From JANNPJ01 sp965200525 (GTDB lineage: Bacteria; Actinomycetota; Actinomycetes; Actinomycetales; Kineosporiaceae): a stretch of DNA of 64,000 nucleotides. Position 1 is the first letter of the stretch, and each line of letters starts with the position of its first letter. Below, one piece after another: positions 40,625 to 48,762 of this stretch. Under the pieces are notes generated by a model. It did not search any database. It saw only the letters and a list, made by a program, of their open reading frames with translations, and had not been told where the DNA came from. A program made the translations under genes and the position numbers. The DNA lies in contig OZ241368.1 in assembly GCA_965200525.1 (NCBI GenBank), positions 6,510,001-6,574,000 of the forward strand. Reading direction: 5' to 3'.

Positions 40625-41020
40625 ATGGACACGACAGCCCCCACGCAGACGCTGGGCCGGCAGAAGATTCACCGGGCCGGCCGATTCATGGTCGGCAATT
40701 GGCCGGCCCGGTTGTACCTGACGCTGGTGCTGGGCTCGGTGATCTACGCGGCGCTGGCCGGCAGCATCGGCCATCATCCGGACGGGAACCTCTCCGGGGT
40801 CTGGCCGTTCCTGGTTGCCGCACCCGGATCGCTCGTGCTGATCGGGCTGGTGCCGGAGTCGGGTGCACCGGCCGGGGTGGGCCTGCTGCTCGTACTGGTT
40901 GCCGGAGTGATCGCCAACACCGCCATCATCAGCGCCCTGGTTCACGTGACGCTGGACCAGGAGGCCGGACTCCCGAACCGCCCGCTCAAGACGTTTGACC
41001 CGCATCCCGCCGGTCGATGA
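40625..41020 (+). CDS. SCO4225-family small membrane protein
   Basis: 131 residues from ATG 40625. The start HRAGRFMVGNWPARLYLTLV and block HHPDGNLSGVWPFLVAAPGS resemble actinobacterial SCO4225-family membrane proteins. Three membrane segments are visible (LYLTLVLGSVIYAALAG, VWPFLVAAPGSLVLIGLV, AGVGLLLVLVAGVIANTAII). The function is unknown. Its stop overlaps an ATG at 41017 that is in frame with the truncated haemoglobin, so the two genes may be translationally coupled. Confidence 0.72.
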   Translation: MDTTAPTQTLGRQKIHRAGRFMVGNWPARLYLTLVLGSVIYAALAGSIGHHPDGNLSGVWPFLVAAPGSLVLIGLVPESGAPAGVGLLLVLVAGVIANTAIISALVHVTLDQEAGLPNRPLKTFDPHPAGR

Positions 41021-41034
41021 TTACACTGTTACAC

Positions 41035-41505
41035 ATGACTGATGCGCAGCCGCCCACTCTGTTCGCCTGGGCCGGCGGGGCCGGGGCTTTCCAGCGACTG
41101 ATCGAGGCCTTCTACAACCGGGTCGAGGACGACGACCTGCTCTCGCCGCTCTTCCCCGGCGGGGTGAGCACCGAACATCGGATCCACGTCACGGCCTGGT
41201 GGTCGGAGGTGTTCGGCGGCCCGACCGAGTACACCGACCATCTCGGCGGCTACCACCGCATGGTCAACAAGCACGTCGATCTCGGCATCACCGCCGAGCA
41301 GCGGTTCCGATTCGCCTCCTTGATGAGCCTGGCCGCCGACGACGCCCAGCTGCCGGCCGACCCCGAGTTCCGGGCCGCGTTCGTGGGCTACGTGGAGTGG
41401 GGCACCCGGATCGCGATGGCCAACTCCGCCCCTGGCACCGACGTGGTCCAGCAGGCTCCGGTCCCCCACTGGGGCTGGGGCGTCGCTCCGCCCTACCAGC
41501 CCTGA
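41035..41505 (+). CDS. glbO: Truncated haemoglobin, group II (GlbO-like)
   Basis: 156 residues from ATG 41035; ATG 41017, overlapping the upstream stop, would add six residues. The haem-pocket pattern is present: FQRLIEAFYNRVEDDDLLSP with the B10 Tyr, FPGG-type loop, LGGYHRMVNKHVDLGIT with the proximal His, and FVGYVEWGTRIAMANS with the G8 Trp. Group II proteins handle O2, NO or peroxide and may deliver oxygen to membrane oxidases. The C-terminal PHWGWGVAPPYQP is encoded by the first unit of a 42-bp tandem array that continues beyond the stop codon. Confidence 0.9.
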   Translation: MTDAQPPTLFAWAGGAGAFQRLIEAFYNRVEDDDLLSPLFPGGVSTEHRIHVTAWWSEVFGGPTEYTDHLGGYHRMVNKHVDLGITAEQRFRFASLMSLAADDAQLPADPEFRAAFVGYVEWGTRIAMANSAPGTDVVQQAPVPHWGWGVAPPYQP

Positions 41506-41667
41506 TCTCCCGGTGGCAGCGCCGCTCTGCCGCCCTACCAGCCCTGATCTCCCAGTGGCAGCGCCGCTCAGCCGCACACCAGCCCCTGACTTCCTGGTTG
41601 CGGCGTCGCCCTGCCGCACACCAGCCCCTGACCTCCTGGTTGCGGGGTCGCCCTGCAGTAGTCCTGA
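41464..41667 (+). repeat. 42-bp tandem array seeded from the 3' end of the truncated haemoglobin gene
   Basis: The final 42 bp of the haemoglobin gene, including its TGA, are followed by four more diverged copies. The copies of the CCTGA end fall at stop positions 41503, 41545, 41587, 41629 and 41665, so the spacing is 42, 42, 42 and then 36 bp. Units 2 and 3 share cagtggcagcgccgctc-like cores, and units 4 and 5 share ctcctggttgcgg-like cores. It explains most of the 254-bp gap before the next gene. No protein or RNA function is evident. Confidence 0.85.
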
Positions 41668-41759
41668 CCTCCGATCGGTCGCTGAAGCCAACTCCCAGGA
41701 AGAGTTCAGTCTGCTCTCGACGTCCACCCGGTTGAGCATTGAAAGCTCAGGGCATGTTG

Positions 41760-42560
41760 ATGTTCATCGTTGTGGCGATATTGATAGCCGGGGCCATCGG
41801 GTTGGCCACCAGCCCCCGCACCGGCCTGGCGGGCGGCTCTCTGGAGCGGCTCGCCGCGCCGTCCTACGACCCGAACCTGGATCGCGCGGCCGGGCCGTAC
41901 ATCTCCAACACCGCCAACCACTCGGCCCTTTCGGACGCTGAGGCCGATGCCTCACACTGGGTCGACCGACTGTCCACCGGGATCAGCGCCCTGGACGGCG
42001 CCGGCGACCTCGCCGCCACCCAGGCCTTGAGCGACGCGGACGAGCGGCGCGTGTCGGCCCGCCGCCGGCTTCAGCAGGCCACAACCATTCGGCAGTTCGA
42101 ACTGGCCGCGCAGACCGCACTGGAGGGCCTGCACCACGTTCGCGCCGCCCGGGTGGCCCTTGAGCTCGACCCCGGACCAGCACTGCCGACCGCTGACCCG
42201 GCCCTGAGCGGTGGCCGGGTGCCCAGCGTCGAGAGCCGCCGGCGGGTGACCGTGTCCGGCATCGAGTACGAGGCCTCGCCGCAGCCCGGGGACCGCACGC
42301 CGTACTACTACCCGGGTGGCCTGATCCGCGGCCGGGCGGTTCCGGCCGGGTGGTACAGCACTCCCTGGTGGAAGACGGCACTGATCGGTGGCGCGGCCGG
42401 GGTGGGATCGATGCTGGTGCTCGACGCCCTGTTCGGAAAGGTCGCCGGCAGGCACGGCGGCAGCGGGTCGGGGCCGATCGACGGGACCGTCAGCCGGCGT
42501 CCCAGAATCCTTCATGCACCTGGCGAGCCTCAGGCAGCGCGAACGGCCCCTCGACGCTGA
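41760..42560 (+). CDS. Membrane-anchored protein of unknown function
   Basis: 266 residues from ATG 41760, with AGGG 7 nt upstream; ATG 41754 and TTG 41739 are alternatives. An N-terminal membrane anchor (FIVVAILIAGAIGLATSP) is followed by a helical segment (LSDADERRVSARRRLQQATT, then ELAAQTALEGLHHVRAARVA). Near the C-terminus a second hydrophobic stretch occurs (PWWKTALIGGAAGVGSMLVL, then DALFGK) preceded by YYYPGGLIRGRAVPAGWYS. I recognise no enzymatic family, though the PAGWYS-PWWKTAL combination feels recurrent in actinobacteria. Its 3' end overlaps the convergent deaminase gene by 71 bp. Confidence 0.62.
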   Translation: MFIVVAILIAGAIGLATSPRTGLAGGSLERLAAPSYDPNLDRAAGPYISNTANHSALSDAEADASHWVDRLSTGISALDGAGDLAATQALSDADERRVSARRRLQQATTIRQFELAAQTALEGLHHVRAARVALELDPGPALPTADPALSGGRVPSVESRRRVTVSGIEYEASPQPGDRTPYYYPGGLIRGRAVPAGWYSTPWWKTALIGGAAGVGSMLVLDALFGKVAGRHGGSGSGPIDGTVSRRPRILHAPGEPQAARTAPRR

Positions 42561-42966
42561 TCTCCCGCCGGCCGGCGGCGAAGACGTCGCGACAGGGCAG
42601 CACCAGGGTGAGGTTGGCCGGGTCATCGCCGGTCATCTCGTACAGTTCGGTCTCGGCTAGCGCGTACACCACCGCCCCGATCCCGGACCAGAAGATCGCC
42701 CCGGCGCACATCGCGCACGGCTCGGTGCTGGTGTAGATCACCAGACCGGCGAGCTGGTCGGGCCGGTAGGCGGCCGAGGCCAGGCGGACCAGGTTCGTCT
42801 CGGCGTGGCCGGTCACGTCCGACGCCGTGACGACGGTGTTCTCGGCCGTGAGCAGGACACGGCCCGCACGGTCGGAGAGCAGGGCTCCGAACGGATGGTT
42901 GCCGTGCTCACGGGCCGCGCGAGCCACGGCCACGGCCTGCAGCAGGAGCTCCTCGGTGGTTGCCAT
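42490..42966 (-). CDS. Nucleoside/guanine deaminase (cytidine-deaminase-like zinc enzyme)
   Basis: 158 residues from ATG 42966. The zinc site is VTGHAETNLVRLAS (His and catalytic Glu) near residue 57 and TSTEPCAMCAGAIFWSG (two Cys) near 85. This is the TadA/guanine deaminase-like branch, and the overall pattern NHPFGALLSDRAGRVLLTAE at the N-terminus resembles guanine deaminases rather than tRNA-editing TadA. The substrate is probably guanine or a related purine. The start has no obvious strong ribosome-binding site. Confidence 0.87.
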   Translation of the reverse strand: MATTEELLLQAVAVARAAREHGNHPFGALLSDRAGRVLLTAENTVVTASDVTGHAETNLVRLASAAYRPDQLAGLVIYTSTEPCAMCAGAIFWSGIGAVVYALAETELYEMTGDDPANLTLVLPCRDVFAAGRREISVEGPFALPEARQVHEGFWDAG

Positions 42967-43028
42967 CCGGCGATCATCCCTGATGCCGTGGTTCGCCACC
43001 CCACCGGCCGGGCCGTAGGCTCGAGCTC

Positions 43029-43868
43029 ATGGCTGACCGCACGTTGACGTTCATGGCAGTGCACGCCCACCCCGACGACGAGGCCACCGGTACCGGCGGA
43101 GTGCTGGCCCGATACGCCTCCGAAGGCATCCGGACCGTCCTGGTGACATGTACCGACGGCGGCTGCGGGGACGGCCCGGGCGGGGTGAAACCGGGCGACC
43201 CCGGCCATGACCCGGCCGCGGTGGCGGCGATGCGCAGCACCGAACTCCGGGCCAGTTGCGCCGCCCTCGGCGTCAGCGATCTGGAGACCCTCGACTACGC
43301 CGACTCGGGCATGATGGGCTGGGCCGCGAACAAGGCCCCGCACGCTTTCTGGAACACCCCGGTCGACGAGGCGGCCCAGCGGCTGGCCGAGCTGATCAAC
43401 CACTACCAGCCGGACGTCGTCGTCACCTACGACCCGAACGGTTTCTACGGCCACCCCGACCACATCCAGGCCCACCGGATCACGATGGCCGCCCTCGAGA
43501 TCACCAAGAGCCCCGCGAAGGCGTACTGGACGACGGTGCCGCACTCGGCGATGGAGAAGTTCGGCGCCGTGATGCGAGAGTTCGGCGACGACTTTCCCGA
43601 GCCCGAGCCGGGCGCGGAGGACAGCGGGCCGCCGATGGGCCTGCCGGACGACGAGATCTCGACCTGGGTCGACATCCGGGCCTTCAGCGATCAGAAGTTC
43701 GACGCCCTGGCCGCGCACGCCAGCCAGAGCGACGAGATCTTCTTCCTTCGGCTGGGGCGCGAAAGGTTCCGCGAGTTCATGGGCATCGAGACGTTCGTCC
43801 AGGTCAAGGACGGCGTGCCGATGACGCCGGTGGTCACCGAGGACGACCTGTTCGCCGGCCTGCGCTGA
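43029..43868 (+). CDS. mca: PIG-L family deacetylase, mycothiol S-conjugate amidase-like
   Basis: 279 residues. The zinc motif FMAVHAHPDDEATGTGGVLA is near residue 9 and YDPNGFYGHPDHIQAHRITM near 135, giving the His-Asp-Asp and His ligands. The length and C-terminal IFFLRLGRERFREFMGIETF are close to Mca, which cleaves mycothiol conjugates to mercapturic acids during detoxification. MshB and other PIG-L deacetylases are alternatives, so the symbol is tentative. ATG lies 7 nt behind TAGGCT (43016-43021), a leaderless arrangement. Confidence 0.82.
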   Translation: MADRTLTFMAVHAHPDDEATGTGGVLARYASEGIRTVLVTCTDGGCGDGPGGVKPGDPGHDPAAVAAMRSTELRASCAALGVSDLETLDYADSGMMGWAANKAPHAFWNTPVDEAAQRLAELINHYQPDVVVTYDPNGFYGHPDHIQAHRITMAALEITKSPAKAYWTTVPHSAMEKFGAVMREFGDDFPEPEPGAEDSGPPMGLPDDEISTWVDIRAFSDQKFDALAAHASQSDEIFFLRLGRERFREFMGIETFVQVKDGVPMTPVVTEDDLFAGLR

Positions 43869-43924
43869 ACCGCCCGCGGCTTTGAGCCGCCGACGCCGGC
43901 CGGGTCGGATGGGGGCCGACGGGA

Positions 43925-43963
43925 CTGGCGCCGCTGCGGGAAGGGGATCCGCAGCGACGCCAG
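43925..43963. terminator. Strong bidirectional terminator hairpin
   Basis: CTGGCGCCGCTGCGG (43925-43939) and CCGCAGCGACGCCAG (43949-43963) form a 15-bp stem with one C-A mismatch and a 9-nt loop. It lies in the 176-bp gap between the convergent amidase and glycosyltransferase genes. Nothing else is evident in the gap. Confidence 0.82.
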
Positions 43964-44044
43964 GCCCGGTCTGAGTTGACCTTGGACATCTTGCCCGCTC
44001 AGCCGGCGTTTGTCCCTAGCAACGAGGAAGATTCAGCACGAAGA

Positions 44045-46159
44045 TCATCCCCGGAGGTCGTACACGGTCTGGCCGCCGACCGTGGTGGCGGTGTAATGGG
44101 CCTCGACCCAGCTCGTGATCTCGCTGTTGCCACCACCCGGGCCGCCTCCACCACCCCCGCCGGCGACGAAGTAACCGATGTCGCCGGCCGTCACGTAGGC
44201 CTCGAACTGGGACAGGGTCGGGGTCGGGTCTCCCCCGTTGAAACCCCCGATCGACATAACCGGCTTCTCGCTGGCGAGCTGCAGGGACGCCGCCGTGCCG
44301 GACCCGACCGTGGCCGCGGCCCACCGGGTGCCGGCCTTCTGGAGCAGAGCGGTGAGCGCGCTGCTGGTCGACGTCCCGCCGCCGCCGAACCCGCCACGGC
44401 CGGACCCGCCACCCGACTGCGTACCGGTCTGGCTGCCGGGCTGGGTACCGTTGGGCGGCGTCCCGGCGGCGTTCCCACCGCCGAACCCGCCGCGCCCGAA
44501 TCCGCCACCGCCGCCGCCACCGGGTCCTGCGAAGGACGACGGCGCGCCGGCCGGCCCGACCGAGGGGATCGAGCCGCTGTGCGCCGTCCCGGCCGTGGTG
44601 ACGGCGTAGGCCCCGGTGCCGGCGATCCCGGCCAGCACCCCGGCCAGCGTGATCGCGGCGAACCACCGGAGGGCCGACCGGCCCGCCGACCGGATAGGGA
44701 TCAGCAGGGCCAGGGCCGTGATCACGGCCACGGCCAGGACGGCGTACCGGAGTTCGGGGTGCCAGCCGGCATCGCGGTTCAGCAGCACGTACGACCACAG
44801 GCCGGTGGCCAGGATCATCGCCGCCAGCCCGGCCCGGGCCGCCGGGTGCGCCCGGCGCTGCCAGAGGACGTGCCCGCCGACGGCGACCAGGGCCCCGATC
44901 GAGGGCGCCAGGGCCACGGTGTAGTACGGGTGGATCGTGCCCTGCATGTAGCTGAAGGTCAGCCCGGTCACGATCAGGGTGCCGCCCCAGAGCAGCAGCG
45001 CGGCCCGGACCCGATCGGTACGCGGCGCCGAGCGGGTCGCGATCAGGCCGGCCACCAGCGCGATCAGCGCCGCCGGGACGAGCCAGGAGATCTCGTTGGC
45101 CATCTCGGCGCTGAACAGCCGGCCCAGTCCGGTGGCCCCGCCGAACGAGGAGTTGCCGCCCCCGCCGCCGAACCCCCCGCCGCCACCGCCGCCGCCGTTG
45201 CCCTGGCCGCCGAAGATCCGGCCCAGACCGTTGTAGCCCAGCACCAGTTCGAGGATCGAGTTGTGGCTCGACCCGCCGATGTAGGGCCGCGAGGACGCCG
45301 GCACCAGCTCGACCACCGCCACCCACCAGCCCGCCGAGACGATGACCGCGACCAGTGAGCCGATCAGCTGAACCAGCCGGCGGCGGAGCGGTGTCGGCGC
45401 GCAGATCAGGTAGACCAGGGCCAGCGCCGGCAGCACCAGGAAGGCCTGCATCATCTTGGTCAGGAAGGCGAACCCGACCAGGGTGCCGGCCAGCATCAGC
45501 CAGGTGGTGCCCGCGTTCTCCAGGGCCCGGACCGTGCAGTAGGTGGCCGCGACCAGCAAAAGCACCAGGAGGGCGTCGGGGTTGTTGAACCGGAACATCA
45601 GCGCCGCGGCCGGGGTGAGCATCACGATCGCCCCGGCCAGCAGGCCCGCGGTCGGCCCCGACCAGCGTTTGACCGCCGCGTGCATCAGGGCGACGGTGGC
45701 CACCCCTTCGAGCGCCTGCGGCACCAGCACGCTCCAGCTGCTGAAGCCGAAGATTCGCCCGGACAGGCCCATCACCCAGGTGGAGGCGGGTGGCTTGTCG
45801 ACAGTGATGAAGCTCGAGGAGTCAAAGGCCCCGAAGAACCAGGCTTTCCAGCTCACCGAGCCGGCCTGGGCCGGCGCCGCGTAGAACGAGTTGGCGTACC
45901 CGGAGGCGGACAGGTTCCACAGGTACAGCCCGGCCGCCACCAGCACCAGGGCGAGCAGGGCCGGGCGGGCCCAGGCCGGCTCGTCCGGGGCGCCGCGTAC
46001 GACCCGCACCGCGAACCGGCGCCGGTTCGGCGGCAGACCGGCGGGACGCTCCGCGCGACCGGACCCCAGAGCTTCGGCGGGCGCGGCGGCGCCCGTGCTC
46101 GCGGGCACCTGATCGACCTGGGGGGCTCCGGCCTGCCGGGGCGGCAATGTCGTCGTCAT
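44045..46159 (-). CDS. Polytopic membrane glycosyltransferase, GT39/ArnT-like
   Basis: 704 residues. The first luminal loop has SGYANSFYAAPAQAGSVSWK and SFITVDKPPASTWVMGLSGR, the Asp-containing active-site region of GT39/GT83-type mannosyl and arabinosyl transferases using polyprenyl-phosphate donors. At least ten membrane segments follow, including LLVLLLVAATYCTVRAL and FLVLPALALVYLICAP. Poly-Gly insertions occur (near residue 315 and in the 540-600 region), then a soluble C-terminal domain (LTALLQKAGTRWAAATVGSG, then SIGGFNGGDPTPTLSQFEAY). This matches actinobacterial YkcB-like proteins. The acceptor is unknown. Confidence 0.85.
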   Translation of the reverse strand: MTTTLPPRQAGAPQVDQVPASTGAAAPAEALGSGRAERPAGLPPNRRRFAVRVVRGAPDEPAWARPALLALVLVAAGLYLWNLSASGYANSFYAAPAQAGSVSWKAWFFGAFDSSSFITVDKPPASTWVMGLSGRIFGFSSWSVLVPQALEGVATVALMHAAVKRWSGPTAGLLAGAIVMLTPAAALMFRFNNPDALLVLLLVAATYCTVRALENAGTTWLMLAGTLVGFAFLTKMMQAFLVLPALALVYLICAPTPLRRRLVQLIGSLVAVIVSAGWWVAVVELVPASSRPYIGGSSHNSILELVLGYNGLGRIFGGQGNGGGGGGGGFGGGGGNSSFGGATGLGRLFSAEMANEISWLVPAALIALVAGLIATRSAPRTDRVRAALLLWGGTLIVTGLTFSYMQGTIHPYYTVALAPSIGALVAVGGHVLWQRRAHPAARAGLAAMILATGLWSYVLLNRDAGWHPELRYAVLAVAVITALALLIPIRSAGRSALRWFAAITLAGVLAGIAGTGAYAVTTAGTAHSGSIPSVGPAGAPSSFAGPGGGGGGGFGRGGFGGGNAAGTPPNGTQPGSQTGTQSGGGSGRGGFGGGGTSTSSALTALLQKAGTRWAAATVGSGTAASLQLASEKPVMSIGGFNGGDPTPTLSQFEAYVTAGDIGYFVAGGGGGGGPGGGNSEITSWVEAHYTATTVGGQTVYDLRG

Positions 46160-46245
46160 GCCGACACTGTCGGCGCCCGACCTGGCGTGAGCCGGTGTGC
46201 CTCCTGAGGGTCTCCTGTGGATAAGGTCCAGCGAGATCCGGCTGC

Positions 46246-46818
46246 TCAGCCCGGCGCGGCCGCGCTCAGGGCTGCGGCCTGGGCCACCAGTTGCCGGCCG
46301 ACCTGGTCGAAGACGTCCATGGTCTTCAGCGCCCGGCTGACCACCACCGCCCCCTCCATCGAGGCGATCAGGGTGGCCGCGAACCCGTCGGCGTCGTCCC
46401 GGCGCAGGCCGCCCTGCTCCAGCAGCCGGGCCAGATGCTCCTGCCAGGCCTGAAAGACGGCCGCCGCCCGCTGCATCAGGGCCGGCGAGTCGGTGGCGAC
46501 GGTGACCGCCAGCACCGAGCAGCCGGCCCGGAACCGGGATCGGGCCAGCACCTCGTGCCAGATGTACACGAAGAACTCGGTCACCTCGAGGGCCGAGGCA
46601 CCCGCCTTGCGCTCCAGCAGCTGGATCGCCCGGGCGCCGGCCAGGTCGATCGCCTCGCCCACCAGCTGATCCTTGCCCTGCGGGAAGTGGTGGTAGATGG
46701 ACCCCCGGGGCGCGCCGGTCAGCTCCAGCACCTCGCTGAAAGAGGTCTCCTGCAGGCCTCGTTCGGCCAGCAGACGGGCCGCTCCCTCAACCATCTTGGC
46801 CCGGGTGTCCGACGCCAT
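46246..46818 (-). CDS. TetR-family transcriptional regulator
   Basis: 190 residues. The HTH is RAKMVEGAARLLAERGLQET, then SFSEVLELTGAPRGSIYHHF with the PQGKDQL continuation, typical of the LmrA/YxaF-like subgroup. The ligand domain has VYIWHEVLARSRFRAGCSVL. Its ATG overlaps the tautomerase stop by one base (TGATG), so the two genes are co-transcribed and the regulator probably controls both from the operator-like repeats upstream of the tautomerase gene. Confidence 0.88.
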   Translation of the reverse strand: MASDTRAKMVEGAARLLAERGLQETSFSEVLELTGAPRGSIYHHFPQGKDQLVGEAIDLAGARAIQLLERKAGASALEVTEFFVYIWHEVLARSRFRAGCSVLAVTVATDSPALMQRAAAVFQAWQEHLARLLEQGGLRRDDADGFAATLIASMEGAVVVSRALKTMDVFDQVGRQLVAQAAALSAAAPG

Positions 46819-47264
46819 CAGCCGGCCGAGGCGCTCTTGGCCTGCAGCTCGGCGATCTGGGCCCGCGCGGCGGTGACGAGTTCGGCGTTGGTGTTGGCGT
46901 GGCCGTTCAGCCCCCAGCCGCCTTCGACCGCCTCGGTCAGCATCACCCAGGTGCGCCCGACCAGGGTCGGATCGCCGGCGGCGGCCGCGACGACCTCGGT
47001 GAGCTGCTGGACCACGGCGAGCTGCTTGTCGCGGTCGAGGGCCCCGGCGTTGGTCAGCACCTGGACCCGCACGTAGGTGCTGTCGCCGTCCACGTTGGAC
47101 AGATCCCCGGCCGGCAGCTCGTGGATGAAGGCCGCCGTGTTCTGGCGGAACATCGGGATGTTCGGCACCTGCTCGATCGTCATCACGGTGGTGGCCAGGT
47201 CGATCGCGAGCTGGTGCTTGTCGGCGAACATGCCCGCGCCGGCGTAGACGTCGATCATCGGCAT
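46818..47264 (-). CDS. Tautomerase-superfamily (4-oxalocrotonate tautomerase-like) protein
   Basis: 148 residues from ATG 47264, with AAGGAG 7 nt upstream. The start places Pro directly after Met (MPMIDVYAG), the catalytic N-terminal Pro of this superfamily. KHQLAIDLATTVMTIEQVPN and the repeated second half suggest a fused-dimer layout rather than the 62-residue monomeric type. The substrate is unknown; such enzymes handle keto-enol or dehalogenation chemistry in aromatic and electrophile metabolism. It leads a two-gene operon with a TetR regulator. Confidence 0.78.
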   Translation of the reverse strand: MPMIDVYAGAGMFADKHQLAIDLATTVMTIEQVPNIPMFRQNTAAFIHELPAGDLSNVDGDSTYVRVQVLTNAGALDRDKQLAVVQQLTEVVAAAAGDPTLVGRTWVMLTEAVEGGWGLNGHANTNAELVTAARAQIAELQAKSASAG

Positions 47265-47286
47265 GAGAGCGCTCCTTCGAGGAATC

Positions 47287-47336
47287 TGACGGTCGTCATA
47301 GAAGGACCGTAGCAGCGAATATGCCAACCGTCATAG
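47287..47336. promoter_or_regulatory. Putative TetR operator upstream of the tautomerase-TetR operon
   Basis: TGACGGTCGTCA (47287-47298) is a palindrome with 5-bp arms. The element CGTCATAG at its right edge (47294-47301) recurs at 47329-47336, preceded by AAC rather than GGT. Both lie just upstream of the tautomerase start on the minus strand and are plausible autoregulatory TetR sites. Confidence 0.42.
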
Positions 47337-47368
47337 CGTTGCCGCCTGATCGGCCCGGTCAGCGGGCG

Positions 47369-48112
47369 TCACGGAGAAGGAACCGGGTCCAGCCATCCGG
47401 TCCGGGCCCGCACGCCGATCAGGACGTCGTCGCCCAGCCCCGGGTCGACGGTGCCGTGCAGGCCCAGATCAACGATCCGCCCGTCCCGCGGATGCCACTC
47501 GGGCTCGGCCGGTGACTGCCCGAGCAGGGGCCCGAGCCCGTCCAGGGTCGACCACCACAGGTCGAGCCAGTTGCGGCCCGGCCCGACCACGAAGCTCAGC
47601 TCCAGGATCACCGGGCCGTCCGCCAGCGGCGGCTGATCGGCGAGCCGGTCGCGCACCTGCTGGCGCAGCCCGGCCTTGAAGTCGTTCCGTTCGCCGACGA
47701 CCGAGGCGGTCAGCACCAGCAACCCGGGCCCGGCCGGTTCCGGCTGCGGCCGGGCCGCCTCGATCCGCAACGTCGTCTCGTCGGCGTAGCGCTTGCTGCC
47801 CCACACCGACACGATCGGGTTCGGGCTGCTCAGGGCCAGGTGCGCGGTCAGGGGCAGGAGGAAGTTGTCCAGGTCGCGCTCGTCCAGCAGCCGGACCGCC
47901 GGCGGCAGGCCGACGTCGAACCGCAGAGCCACCGGGCCGGCCACGGCCTCCAGGGCCGGATCGATGAACTCCTGCCCGTGGTCGAGCACCCGGGTCAGGC
48001 GAGCTTCGCCGGACTCCCCGCTGCGGTTGTAGTTGGCCAGGCGCGGGACAGTGCGCAGCGTGATCGCGGGGCCGTCGGGCCGGGCGAAGAAGGCTGGTCG
48101 GATCATCGTCAT
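47369..48112 (-). CDS. Hypothetical protein with weak RusA-like character
   Basis: 247 residues from ATG 48112 (or 48106). I recognise no firm family. The second half (DGPVILELSFVVGPGRNWLD, LWWSTLDGLGPLLG, then HPRDGRIVDLGLHGTVDP) has the order of strands and Asp-rich turns seen in RusA-type nucleases, and an earlier DERDLDNFLLPLTAHLAL resembles the D-x-D-N motif. The Asp arrangement could be coincidental. It lies between the tautomerase operon and a secreted protein, all on the minus strand but with separate spacing. Confidence 0.55.
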   Translation of the reverse strand: MTMIRPAFFARPDGPAITLRTVPRLANYNRSGESGEARLTRVLDHGQEFIDPALEAVAGPVALRFDVGLPPAVRLLDERDLDNFLLPLTAHLALSSPNPIVSVWGSKRYADETTLRIEAARPQPEPAGPGLLVLTASVVGERNDFKAGLRQQVRDRLADQPPLADGPVILELSFVVGPGRNWLDLWWSTLDGLGPLLGQSPAEPEWHPRDGRIVDLGLHGTVDPGLGDDVLIGVRARTGWLDPVPSP

Positions 48113-48175
48113 CGGGCCTCCTGAGCCGTCCCGGTCAGCATGTCACGCCGGGCCGGCCCGGGCCCGGCGGCGGGC

Positions 48176-48631
48176 TCACACGGCGTCGATCAGCCTGATC
48201 GCGCGGTGCTTGCTGCTCTTCAGCAGGCACTGGGCCTCGGTGATCCGGTCGATCGTGCCGCCGGTGTGGCCGGCTGCCGCGCAGCCCTTGACCCGGGCCG
48301 CGTTCCACTTGGCGTCCTTCGCCAGCAGAGCCTTCTTCGCCTTGCTGGTGCGGGCCCGGTCGAACCGGTCCTTCTGCAGGGCGTTGACGGTGTGGTCGAC
48401 CCGAACCACCCGGACCAGGATGCAGAAGCTGATCGCCAGGGTGGTGTCGTCCTTGGTACAGGTCGGGCCGGGCGCGCTGAACGGCTCGGCGATCTTCACG
48501 TAGTGCGGCGATGGGGTCGAGCCGGACCTCGTGGCGGCGGAGGCCATCGCGGCCGGGCCCGCGAACGTCGCGGCGGCCACGCCGAGGGCGAGCAGGCCGG
48601 TGGAGGCGATTAGGGCGCGCGGGCTGAACAT
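48176..48631 (-). CDS. Secreted LprI/DUF1311-like protein
   Basis: 151 residues from ATG 48631, with AGGAG upstream. A signal peptide (ALIASTGLLALGVAAATFAG) ends near AMASA. The mature part has four Cys (GPTCTKDD, SFCILVR, VKGCAAAGHTGGT, EAQCLLKS) and the pattern D-x-x-x-N-x-L-x-x-D-R-F followed by AKWNAARVKGC, the arrangement of the LprI (DUF1311) lysozyme-inhibitor-type domain. Actual lysozyme inhibition is not demonstrable from sequence. It lies just downstream of the kinase gene on the same strand, 131 bp away. Confidence 0.66.
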   Translation of the reverse strand: MFSPRALIASTGLLALGVAAATFAGPAAMASAATRSGSTPSPHYVKIAEPFSAPGPTCTKDDTTLAISFCILVRVVRVDHTVNALQKDRFDRARTSKAKKALLAKDAKWNAARVKGCAAAGHTGGTIDRITEAQCLLKSSKHRAIRLIDAV

Positions 48632-48762
48632 CGGGGTCTCCTGAGGTCGGGGTGCGTGCGGTGGCCGCGTTTGCGGCCCACTCACTCCGATGACGGCAGG
48701 AGCCGGTTGGGTCGGTCGACGAACGCAACAAAAAGGCAAAGGCAGTCGGTGGGCCGGTCCGA

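Noticed and set aside
40442..41005. 187-codon minus-strand open frame opposite the SCO4225-family gene
   Set aside because: The plus-strand protein has three coherent membrane helices and a recognisable family pattern; the minus frame is polar and repetitive where it crosses the 15-bp repeat.
41464..41667. CRISPR-like appearance of the 42-bp array
   Set aside because: Units are contiguous and there are no unique spacers between conserved repeats.
41513..41941. Plus-strand open frame translating the 42-bp repeat array into 14-residue repeats
   Set aside because: The repeats derive from the globin 3' end in another frame and no credible start site precedes them; periodicity of the peptide follows from the DNA repeat.
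44300..44530. Gly-rich tandem coding stretches as possible independent repeats or mobile element remnants
   Set aside because: They are poly-Gly loops within the GT39 protein, common in actinobacterial members, with no terminal repeats or transposase.
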